DNA from: Pirellulaceae bacterium
GTDB lineage: Bacteria; Planctomycetota; Planctomycetia; Pirellulales; Pirellulaceae
Direction of reading: 5' to 3'
Length of the DNA: 64,000 bases
Assembly (NCBI GenBank): GCA_026004775.1
Contig: BPJU01000007.1
Location: 62,001-126,000, forward strand
Positions 36,401 through 46,686 of this stretch are shown one piece after another. Under the pieces are notes generated by a model. That model worked only from the letters and a program-made list of their open reading frames with translations, did not search any database and was not told the DNA's origin. Within the stretch, counting starts at the first letter, position 1. Every line of letters starts with the position of its first letter. The position numbers and the translations under genes were made by a program.

Positions 36401-39400
36401 AAGGAGGCCAAGCGCGGCGGCGTGTGCGGCACGACGCGTTTCAATCCTCTCCGAATCGAGGCGACTCTTCTAAGTGCTGGAGCGACGAGTAGCCAGAGTA
36501 GTTGCACATGTTTCAATCCTCTCCGAATCGAGGCGACTCTTCTAAGGAGACGGCAAGTTCCGCCACCTCCAGCGAGCGCGGACGTTTCAATCCTCTCCGA
36601 ATCGAGGCGACTCTTCTAAGTCGACCACGCTGCTGTCGCCGCGGCTGTCGCCGCGGGTTTCAATCCTCTCCGAATCGAGGCGACTCTTCTAAGAGGTGAA
36701 GTTTCGACATGGAACGTTGGGAATGCGGTTTCAATCCTCTCCGAATCGAGGCGACTCTTCTAAGGCGAGCTCCCAGAGCTTCCGCGTGAGGCCTTGGTCG
36801 TGAGGTTTCAATCCTCTCCGAATCGAGGCGACTCTTCTAAGAAGTAACGTCCCCGCTCGCTGAAGCACGGCCGGGGTTTCAATCCTCTCCGAATCGAGGC
36901 GACTCTTCTAAGGGCGGCACCTTGCTTGTCGCGGGCCTGGCGGCCGTTTCAATCCTCTCCGAATCGAGGCGACTCTTCTAAGATGGAACCGTTATTCGGG
37001 TTGTTTTCGCGGCCCCGTTTCAATCCTCTCCGAATCGAGGCGACTCTTCTAAGTTCTCCCGCCTTAAGGCGTTGGAGGACAAGGTCAAGTTTCAATCCTC
37101 TCCGAATCGAGGCGACTCTTCTAAGCGGCGTGGTCTACATCGTCTCGATGCCGGTCGCTCAGGGTTTCAATCCTCTCCGAATCGAGGCGACTCTTCTAAG
37201 TTCTGGACCCGCACTCGTTCAGGACGATCGAGGTGGGGTTTCAATCCTCTCCGAATCGAGGCGACTCTTCTAAGCCTTGCCGGGCGACAGGGTGTCGCTC
37301 GTCACTGTACCGTTTCAATCCTCTCCGAATCGAGGCGACTCTTCTAAGTACCGCCCCAGCCCGTAGCCGGCGCCTCGTGGGAGTTTCAATCCTCTCCGAA
37401 TCGAGGCGACTCTTCTAAGAGGTTCCGGAGGCGGATAGACCGCCGCCTCCAGCGTTTCAATCCTCTCCGAATCGAGGCGACTCTTCTAAGCGGCCTGGTT
37501 TGAGGTAACGAGGCTTGACAGGTTTCAATCCTCTCCGAATCGAGGCGACTCTTCTAAGTCAGCCAGAGCCGGGCGCCTCGTGGGAGGCGGGTTGTTTCAA
37601 TCCTCTCCGAATCGAGGCGACTCTTCTAAGGACTGGGAGGAGTTTCCGGCAGATCTGTGCTCTGGTTTCAATCCTCTCCGAATCGAGGCGACTCTTCTAA
37701 GTCCCTGTTGGCCTGCGTCGCCGCCACCGCCACGAGGTTTCAATCCTCTCCGAATCGAGGCGACTCTTCTAAGTCCGGAGGCGGAAGCAGCTAGCCGCCC
37801 TTCAGGCTGTTTCAATCCTCTCCGAATCGAGGCGACTCTTCTAAGGACCGCCATCTCAGCGCCGTGGTGGGCGTGAAGTTTCAATCCTCTCCGAATCGAG
37901 GCGACTCTTCTAAGCATCGCTGTAGCTCTTCGAGCCAGCACGCACTACGTTTCAATCCTCTCCGAATCGAGGCGACTCTTCTAAGCGTCACATTTGGGTT
38001 GACGGCAATGAAGCGCTGGTTTCAATCCTCTCCGAATCGAGGCGACTCTTCTAAGCTGAAGTTCGCGAACGGCATCAGCGGCGGGGACTATGTTTCAATC
38101 CTCTCCGAATCGAGGCGACTCTTCTAAGGTCCGCGTAAGCCGCTACGCGCCGAGACGCGGGAGTTTCAATCCTCTCCGAATCGAGGCGACTCTTCTAAGT
38201 CATGCTGCGCCCACCGCATGGCGCGGCAGGATGTTTCAATCCTCTCCGAATCGAGGCGACTCTTCTAAGGCCGCCGGTTGTTGCCCACGGTCAGGCCGAC
38301 GTTTCAATCCTCTCCGAATCGAGGCGACTCTTCTAAGCAGTCAGGTGATCCATATTCCCAACGCCGCGGCATGTTTCAATCCTCTCCGAATCGAGGCGAC
38401 TCTTCTAAGTCAGCCGACGGCGGCCGCATTCGCTCGGCGGGTGTTTCAATCCTCTCCGAATCGAGGCGACTCTTCTAAGGAGGCTTAGATTAGCGCCAAC
38501 ACGCCCGGATCGTTTCAATCCTCTCCGAATCGAGGCGACTCTTCTAAGCAGACGCCGAACGGAGGGCCTAAATTGCACGCAAGTTTCAATCCTCTCCGAA
38601 TCGAGGCGACTCTTCTAAGCAGTACGGCGCTGACATCTGTCGTAGCACGAGTGTTTCAATCCTCTCCGAATCGAGGCGACTCTTCTAAGACGATCCGTCT
38701 GCGATCGAGGCAACGGCGTAGTTTCAATCCTCTCCGAATCGAGGCGACTCTTCTAAGGCAGGCGCTGCGGCACTGAGGGGTCTGTTGCATGTTTCAATCC
38801 TCTCCGAATCGAGGCGACTCTTCTAAGGACATGGCTCCCGACTGAGCCGGATGAGCCGTTAGTTTCAATCCTCTCCGAATCGAGGCGACTCTTCTAAGGG
38901 TCGCCTGGACTGGTGCCGCCGAGGCGATTGACGTTTCAATCCTCTCCGAATCGAGGCGACTCTTCTAAGGACCGTATGCTCCAGGCTCGATCCGGACGAG
39001 TTTCAATCCTCTCCGAATCGAGGCGACTCTTCTAAGGAAGCGGTGCCAATTGGCCGCAGTTCCGATGTTTCAATCCTCTCCGAATCGAGGCGACTCTTCT
39101 AAGGACGCCGTTGCTGGACGCGAGTACGCCCTCAGTGTTTCAATCCTCTCCGAATCGAGGCGACTCTTCTAAGAGACGTGACAGTTTCAACTCTGTGAGC
39201 GTGACGGTTTCAATCCTCTCCGAATCGAGGCGACTCTTCTAAGACCTGGCGTCGCCCGACGCGTGGTCTGGATGCGTTTCAATCCTCTCCGAATCGAGGC
39301 GACTCTTCTAAGGAGCTGGACGCGCAATTGAAGGGCTTCGAGAGGTTTCAATCCTCTCCGAATCGAGGCGACTCTTCTAAGTGGCCCGCGTCTGACGGCG

Positions 39401-42400
39401 AGAGCTGCGGCGTGTTTCAATCCTCTCCGAATCGAGGCGACTCTTCTAAGGACCGGCCGGCGTTCATGGTGACGTCCCGGTGTTTCAATCCTCTCCGAAT
39501 CGAGGCGACTCTTCTAAGTGGCCAGACTGCCGCCTGAGCGGCGCCGCGAGGTTTCAATCCTCTCCGAATCGAGGCGACTCTTCTAAGCGACGGTGGCGCG
39601 GCACGCCAGGCGTTGTGGACGTTTCAATCCTCTCCGAATCGAGGCGACTCTTCTAAGGCTGAGGAACCGAGGCGGCGACAGGAGTGCGCTAGTTTCAATC
39701 CTCTCCGAATCGAGGCGACTCTTCTAAGGCAGCATTATCGGCGGCCCCACACTGCACGGCTAGTTTCAATCCTCTCCGAATCGAGGCGACTCTTCTAAGG
39801 GACGGTAGTGAGAGTACCGACTCAATGTTGATTAGGTTTCAATCCTCTCCGAATCGAGGCGACTCTTCTAAGCCATGCTTCGATGTCAATCTATTGCTAA
39901 CTAGAATGTTTCAATCCTCTCCGAATCGAGGCGACTCTTCTAAGTAATAGCTGTAGAGGTTCTGGTCTAGTGTTACTATAGTTTCAATCCTCTCCGAATC
40001 GAGGCGACTCTTCTAAGTACGCGGCCGGCGATAACATGGACCAGTTGCCCGATAGTTTCAATCCTCTCCGAATCGAGGCGACTCTTCTAAGTGGGCGGCT
40101 TCCGCCAGTCCGTGACGCGAAATATCGTTTCAATCCTCTCCGAATCGAGGCGACTCTTCTAAGCCGGTTAGCGAGTATATGTGTCGGCATCTATCGCGAG
40201 TTTCAATCCTCTCCGAATCGAGGCGACTCTTCTAAGGCCGGCAAAGCCGAAGCCGGCACGGTTGCCGGCCTAGGTTTCAATCCTCTCCGAATCGAGGCGA
40301 CTCTTCTAAGGGGTTGGGAGGAGACGCATGACAACCACTTCAGAGTTTCAATCCTCTCCGAATCGAGGCGACTCTTCTAAGACGACTACGGTTTCCGCTC
40401 TGGGCCGTGCGGGCCGCTTAGTTTCAATCCTCTCCGAATCGAGGCGACTCTTCTAAGAAGTCGCTTGAAGACCGCTTCAAAAGCGGAGGCAGGTTTCAAT
40501 CCTCTCCGAATCGAGGCGACTCTTCTAAGCTAGTTAGGCGGCCCCATAAGGAGCTTTGTATGAAGGGTTTCAATCCTCTCCGAATCGAGGCGACTCTTCT
40601 AAGAAGGGAAGAGGACGACCTAGAAAGTACTCTCAAGTTTCAATCCTCTCCGAATCGAGGCGACTCTTCTAAGAAGTTGCAATCCTTGGATGAGACGGTC
40701 AAGCAGAAGGAGTTTCAATCCTCTCCGAATCGAGGCGACTCTTCTAAGTGTAGATATACGATGACGAGATAATGTGGTGTAGATGTTTCAATCCTCTCCG
40801 AATCGAGGCGACTCTTCTAAGCTTGTTGACCGCCGGGGCGTCTGGATCTGGTTCAAGGTTTCAATCCTCTCCGAATCGAGGCGACTCTTCTAAGTGCCGG
40901 CGCCTCAAGGGACGCCAGGTTGCAGTTTCAATCCTCTCCGAATCGAGGCGACTCTTCTAAGCATCTGCGTCGCCGCTAGTCCTCAGGCGGCGCAGGTTTC
41001 AATCCTCTCCGAATCGAGGCGACTCTTCTAAGGTGTGCCGCTCTAGGCGGAGCGCACTGAGGGGTTTCAATCCTCTCCGAATCGAGGCGACTCTTCTAAG
41101 ACTGCCCGTTGGCGACATCTCACGAGCGGAACGTTTCAATCCTCTCCGAATCGAGGCGACTCTTCTAAGTTGAGGCGCTGAAGGCTCCCTAACGAGCAGC
41201 TGTTTCAATCCTCTCCGAATCGAGGCGACTCTTCTAAGAGCGCAGGTCGTAGTTCGGCGCTCACGTCGGTAGTTTCAATCCTCTCCGAATCGAGGCGACT
41301 CTTCTAAGCGTAAGACAGTGCTCACTGAGCAGTCCGACGCGATGTTTCAATCCTCTCCGAATCGAGGCGACTCTTCTAAGGCAGCTGCCGAACGCCGGAT
41401 CCATCGGCGTGCTAGTTTCAATCCTCTCCGAATCGAGGCGACTCTTCTAAGAGGTGCACCGTCCGTCACAGGCCACAGCTTACGTTTCAATCCTCTCCGA
41501 ATCGAGGCGACTCTTCTAAGTCCGGTGTGGCCTTGCGGTCGCGTGGTTGCGAGTTTCAATCCTCTCCGAATCGAGGCGACTCTTCTAAGCCGGTGCCGCT
41601 CCAGGAGCGGGGTCGCACTGAGTTTCAATCCTCTCCGAATCGAGGCGACTCTTCTAAGCGGCTGCTTCGGCAGCTGACGGTTGTCAGCCTGTTTCAATCC
41701 TCTCCGAATCGAGGCGACTCTTCTAAGTTCACGCGTCGTCGTCCTTCGGCGTCGGACGACGTTTCAATCCTCTCCGAATCGAGGCGACTCTTCTAAGTGT
41801 ACGGTGTCGAGAGCAAGATGCGAGCAGAGTTTCAATCCTCTCCGAATCGAGGCGACTCTTCTAAGAGATAGCAGGCATAGACATGGAGTTCGCCGATGTT
41901 TCAATCCTCTCCGAATCGAGGCGACTCTTCTAAGCAGTTCCTCAGCTGCGCGTTGCCGGCCGCATGTTTCAATCCTCTCCGAATCGAGGCGACTCTTCTA
42001 AGATGTTCGCAGAGTCCCGCCTCGCGCTCGCCCGATGTTTCAATCCTCTCCGAATCGAGGCGACTCTTCTAAGAATCGCGTTCCGGTAGACGACCCGTAT
42101 GCCACGTTTCAATCCTCTCCGAATCGAGGCGACTCTTCTAAGCGTACCTGCAAGCGTCCGTGGTTCGCGGCAAGGGTTTCAATCCTCTCCGAATCGAGGC
42201 GACTCTTCTAAGGACTATCCGGCTGTGATGGGCGGAGACCTTGAGTTTCAATCCTCTCCGAATCGAGGCGACTCTTCTAAGTAATCTGCAAGCGTATGCC
42301 CCTGTCTATATCAGTTTCAATCCTCTCCGAATCGAGGCGACTCTTCTAAGTCGGCGAGGCCCTCGTCGAAGGCGGGTGGCATGGTTTCAATCCTCTCCGA

Positions 42401-43496
42401 ATCGAGGCGACTCTTCTAAGGGTCGTCATGAAGGCCAAGGAACTGGCGCGACGTTTCAATCCTCTCCGAATCGAGGCGACTCTTCTAAGCTGGCAGCCGT
42501 GATCCGGCTCGCCAGGCAGCGGTTTCAATCCTCTCCGAATCGAGGCGACTCTTCTAAGCCGAAGGAGCTGTATGAAGCGTCTTGAGCTCATGTTTCAATC
42601 CTCTCCGAATCGAGGCGACTCTTCTAAGTCGCGCTCGCCGGCGGTCAGCCCTGCGACGTCACGTTTCAATCCTCTCCGAATCGAGGCGACTCTTCTAAGA
42701 TTCGCGGCCGGCGCGAGCATACGCAGGCCATCAGTTTCAATCCTCTCCGAATCGAGGCGACTCTTCTAAGGCCGTGACGCATGGCGAATGCTTGTAGCGA
42801 CTGTTTCAATCCTCTCCGAATCGAGGCGACTCTTCTAAGCAGGGCCGGTCGCAGTTGTCGCCTCGTAGCGAGTTTCAATCCTCTCCGAATCGAGGCGACT
42901 CTTCTAAGAGATGCGCTCCGAGTATGGCGGTGCTTCGACGTTTCAATCCTCTCCGAATCGAGGCGACTCTTCTAAGTGTGCGCGATCAGGATCGAGTCCC
43001 CGCTGAAGTTTCAATCCTCTCCGAATCGAGGCGACTCTTCTAAGCACGTGCGAGCTCGCGGACGGCCTGCGAGCAGTTTCAATCCTCTCCGAATCGAGGC
43101 GACTCTTCTAAGGAGCCGCGCTCGAGGACGCTCGGTGAGTGTTTCAATCCTCTCCGAATCGAGGCGACTCTTCTAAGGCGTGGCGGCGGACCACGTCGAG
43201 TTTCAATCCTCTCCGAATCGAGGCGACTCTTCTAAGCGTGCCGAGTCGCGACGGCTGCGGTTTCAATCCTCTCCGAATCGAGGCGACTCTTCTAAGACGT
43301 GGTCGCGTTCGCCGGCACTCGACGGAGTTTCAATCCTCTCCGAATCGAGGCGACTCTTCTAAGCAGGCCGGAGCGCTTGACGGATGCGCATGGTTTCAAT
43401 CCTCTCCGAATCGAGGCGACTCTTCTAAGCGGCTGTGGCAGCGCTGTCTGACGGCGCGAGTTTCAATCCTCTCCGAATCGAGGCGACTCTTCTAAG
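33461..43496 (-). CRISPR. Large CRISPR array, 143 repeats and 142 spacers
   Basis: The repeat is 37 nt; on the plus strand it begins GTTTCAATCCTCTCC and ends CGACTCTTCTAAG. I counted 143 copies with starts every 59-77 bases; 142 are identical by reading. The first, at 33461-33497, has lost the first five bases (ACCGT instead of GTTTC) and carries one further change. Spacers are mostly 30-39 nt. Read on the minus strand the repeat ends in ATTGAAAC, the common crRNA 5'-handle of type I and III systems, and the degenerate repeat at the left is then the trailer end. Transcription therefore runs right to left from the leader at 43497. No cas gene lies in the window; Cas proteins must be encoded elsewhere. 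A subtype cannot be fixed; a type III or I-A/B/D system is possible. Confidence 0.98.
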
Positions 43497-43770
43497 ATAC
43501 CCCCTCCGGAGCCCTTTGTCAATAAGGACTTAAGTGCCCAAAATCGCGGACCCCCACCCCCCCTCCTTGTGAAAAGTTTCACAAAGTCGCGCGATTTGTC
43601 GTAAGTTGTTGGCGGACAACGACTTGCAACGAGCGCCGACCCCCTCTTGGTGCGCAACTTGTTGTAGGACAACGACTTGTGACAAGAAAAACGCACTGTT
43701 GCTGAGCAATTGTTCACTTTTCGCCCCCGCCCAAAAAACGCCAAAAACCGCTCCCCCCTCGAACTCTAAT
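43497..43770 (-). promoter_or_regulatory. CRISPR leader
   Basis: This region adjoins the conserved end of the array and has no gene. Distinct features: the perfect 18-bp palindrome TTGTGAAAAGTTTCACAA at 43567-43584, and two 31-base direct repeats at 43603-43633 and 43656-43686 (25 of 31 identical, 53 bases apart). Each repeat centres on GGACAACGACTTG. There are also C-rich tracts close to the array. Leaders carry the array promoter and the sites for spacer insertion, so the palindrome and repeats are candidates for regulator or integration-factor binding. The leader assignment follows from orientation; the left flank lacks these features. Confidence 0.7.
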
Positions 43771-43771
43771 C

Positions 43772-43982
43772 GTAACCGTTCACGGTTGAATCACAGGTTG
43801 CTTCGGGGCCTGGCTTCCACAGGTGCAGAACACTTGCGTGTTCCGCATACGGAATGTGGACGCTTCGCGAAGATTTTTTCGTTGCCGAAGTCTTGCGGCG
43901 GCCGCTACCGCGCCCGCCTGGCGACTTCCGCTACCCCATAAGCCAATATCGTGTTCTTCATTTGCTAACCGTGAACGGTTAC
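43772..43982 (-). mobile_element. Small MITE-like element containing the right copy of the structured repeat
   Basis: GTAACCGTTCACGGTT at 43772-43787 and its exact reverse complement AACCGTGAACGGTTAC at 43967-43982 are 16-bp terminal inverted repeats around about 211 bases. Each end is itself a near-palindrome (AACCGT-NN-ACGGTT). Inside, 43823-43935 holds the reverse-orientation copy of the left element (33027-33143), with the same hairpins. No open frame of note is inside and no target duplication is clear outside. By these traits it resembles a non-autonomous mobile element. The transposase is not in this window. Confidence 0.5.
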
Positions 43983-44248
43983 CGCAAATCCCACTAAACC
44001 CTCCCTCCCAATTCCCCCCAACTCGCCTTCAGCTATCCCCCACACACTGCCGCAACCAAACCCCTACAAATCTGTCCCACTACCCCAAAAAACCTCCGCA
44101 AGTGGCCACTATTATATAAATGACTGACCTCTCAACCAATTTCCGCCCCTCAGCCGAACTCGGCCACCCGCCAGCCGCCCTTCCGACAATGGCTCGGCCA
44201 ACCCCCCGCCGACCGGCTCCGCCCCAACTCGAACCGCTCACCCACCGC
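43983..44248. other. C-rich, G-poor non-coding stretch
   Basis: About 265 bases have an extreme strand bias: the plus strand is rich in C and A and poor in G. An AT-rich point (ATTATATAAATG) lies near 44115. A 51-codon frame at 44121-44276 exists but its Pro/Thr-rich content follows from the base bias and it has no ribosome-binding site, so it is not called. The function is unknown. Confidence 0.4.
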
Positions 44249-44254
44249 TATAAT
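44249..44254 (+). promoter_or_regulatory. Consensus -10 element before the DUF4159 gene
   Basis: TATAAT lies 25 bases before the GTG start at 44280, leaving a short leader. The -35 position (about 44226) reads AACTCG, a poor match, so a regulator or an alternative sigma contact may be needed. Confidence 0.35.
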
Positions 44255-44279
44255 ACCCCCAGTAACACTTGACGTAGGT

Positions 44280-46686
44280 GTGCCACTTCCGACGCAAAAG
44301 GCCCTTGCGGTGAAGCCCGTAGCTAAGACCGACCCTCTCCGACAGCCAAGCCTGTCTAGGGCCTTCCACTTTACCCTGCTGATGGTCATCGGCTGGCTTG
44401 TCGGCGGGCCACCCCAACTCAGTACTGCCGCGGCTCAAGAGGTGACCGCTGAAATGGTCCGCCAGGCCATCCGCCGGGGCGTCGAATACCTCAAATCCCA
44501 GCAAGACCCCCGCAACGGAAACTGGCCGGAATATCCGGGCGAGCCCGGTGGAATGACCGCTCTCTGTACGCTGGCTTTGCTGACCGCCGGCCTGCCGCCC
44601 GATTCGCCCGAAATCCAGGCGGCTCTCACTTACCTTAGAAACCTGGGCCTGCCCGGACGCACCTACGCCACCTCTTTGCAAACGATGGTCTTTTGTCTGG
44701 CCGAACCGGAAAAAGATCGGCTGTTGATCAGCCGAAACGTCCGCTGGCTGGAAGAAGCCCAAATCAAATCCGGCAAGTTCAGCGGCATGTGGTCCTATAG
44801 TGCCAGCGCGGGCCGCGGTGACAATTCCAACACCCAATTCGCGTTGCTGGCTCTGTATGAAGCCTCGCGAGTCGGTGTTCCGGTGAACGAAGCTGTCTGG
44901 CAGTTGTCGCTGGAACATTTTCGCAATTCCCAGGCAGACGACGGAACCTGGGATTACGTGCAGCCGAAGTCGCGGGGCTCCGGAAGCATGACCTGCGCCG
45001 GCGTCGGCTCGATGTTGATCTGCATGGATCGCCTGGCGGTGCACGAGGCGTCGGTCGATCCGAACGGGCGGGTGGTCTGTTGCGGGCAGCAGGTGGTTGA
45101 GGAGCCGGTCGAAAAAGCGATCGCCTGGCTGGGCCGGCAGACGTTGCAAGAGAACCCTCGCGGGGAAACCTGGCACTACTACTACCTCTATGGTATCGAA
45201 CGCGTGGGCCGATTAAGCGGCCGGCGTTTTTTCGGCCAGTTGGACTGGTACCGGACCGGGGCAAAGATCCTGGTCGACCAACAGGACCAGCTCAACGGCC
45301 AGTGGCGGCGCGGCAATCTTCTGGAAGGCAATCCGTTGTTGGCCACGTCGTTTGCCTTGTTGTTTCTGGCCAAAGGGCGCCGCCCCGTCGTGATCGCTCA
45401 GCTTGACTGGCAAGACACCGGCGACTGGAATCGCCATCCGGGAGCCCTGCATAATTTGACGCAGTATGTCGAGCAGCAGTGGCGGCGGGAATTGTCGTGG
45501 CAAACGATACGCCTGCGGCAGGCGACGGTGGAGGACCTGCTTGAGTCGCCCGTGTTGTTTGTGCGCGGAACCGAAGCCCTCCAACTAACCGAACAGCAGA
45601 AGCAGATGCTGCAAGCCTATGTGGCTCAGGGTGGGTTTCTGTTGGTGGAAGCGTGTATCGGTGACGGGTGCCGGGGCGAGGCTTTCGAGGAATCGTTCCG
45701 CCAGTTGGCCTCGGAGTTGTTTCCGGCCAGTCCGTTACGGGAACTGCCGCCGGACCATCCGATTTGGGATGCCGAGCAGGTGGTGGATCCGCGTGCTTTG
45801 CCGGAAGGTTTCTGGCTGTACGGTATCGATGCGTGTTGCCGCACCAGCGTCGTTTTCATGAACCGGACGATGTCGTGTTACTGGGAGTTGGGGGTGGGAC
45901 GGGGCCGGGAGCGGTATCCGGCGGAAGTGCGAGCGAAGGTGGAAGCCGCGCTGCAATTGGGCCAGAACATCCTGGCGTACGCAACGAACCGCGAGTTGCG
46001 GGACCGGTTGGATCGTCCGGCATTGCGGCGGGACCGTGCCCAGTCGGTGGCGGTTCGCGGAGCGCTGGCCATCGCCAAACTGGCTCATAACGGTGGAGCC
46101 GACGATGCCCCTCAGGCGCTGGCGAACCTGGTGGCGGTGCTGGAAAAAGAGTTGGAGCTTCGCGTGCATTATGACCGCCAGTTGCTGGCGCCGACGGACG
46201 TACAACTGGCCGACTACCCGATTCTTTTCATGCACGGCCGGCGGGATTTTCGCTTTCACGGCGGCCGAGCGGCAGGCGCTGGCGGCATATATCGAAAGAG
46301 GCGGATTTATTTTTGCGGATGCGATCTGTGCCAGTCCGGCATTCGCCACGGCCTTTCGTCGCGAGTTCGAAGCCATGTTTCCCGAAAGTCATTTCGTGAC
46401 GTTGCCGTCGGATCATGCTCTTTTTACCGACCGCTATCGCGGGGCCTTGCTGGAGCGGGTGACGGTGCGCCAGCCGCAGCCCCGGGGTGGCGCCCGGACT
46501 CGGCTGGTCCAGCAAGCGCCGGTCCTGGAAGCGCTGGAGGTGGATGGCCGCATCGCGGTGGTGTTCTCACCCCTGGATATCAGTTGTGCCCTGGAAAACC
46601 AGTCCTCGCTGGAGTGCCACGGCTATACGACCGCCGATGCGGCTCGTCTGGCAACCAACATCATTCTTTTTGCGCTGGGCCAGTAG
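44280..46686 (+). CDS. Secreted prenyltransferase-repeat/DUF4159 protein, frameshifted
   Basis: The start is GTG 44280 (MPLPTQKALAV). A signal peptide lies at about residues 30-52 (LLMVIGWLVGGPP ... STAAAQ). An alpha/alpha-toroid region with squalene-cyclase/prenyltransferase-like repeats follows (about 55-390: GVEYLKSQQDPRNGNWP, GGMTALCTLALLTAG, SNTQFALLALYEA, DDGTWDY). Two DUF4159 units then follow (about 400-600 and 640-800; LLVEACIGDGCRGEAFE; FIFADAICASPAF). Near 46257 the frame changes. The original frame continues as unlike text to 46835, while the second DUF4159 unit continues in the +1 frame (TAAERQALAAYIERGG ... ILFALGQ) to 46686. Repaired, it is 801 aa. DUF4159 is planctomycete-typical, often near MoxR/DUF58 genes; the function is unknown. 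The tail overlaps the convergent MMPL gene. Confidence 0.82.

Noticed and set aside
34200-43360. Dozens of open frames with repeating text such as FQSSPNRGDSS, FNPLRIEATLL or VSILSESRRLF
   Set aside because: These are translations of the CRISPR repeat in the three frames (37 nt shifts the frame each unit). They are not proteins.
44121-44276. A 51-codon frame (MTDLSTNFRPS...) in the C-rich stretch
   Set aside because: No ribosome-binding site; Pro/Thr/Ala-rich content is fully explained by the base bias; it ends just before the DUF4159 start.
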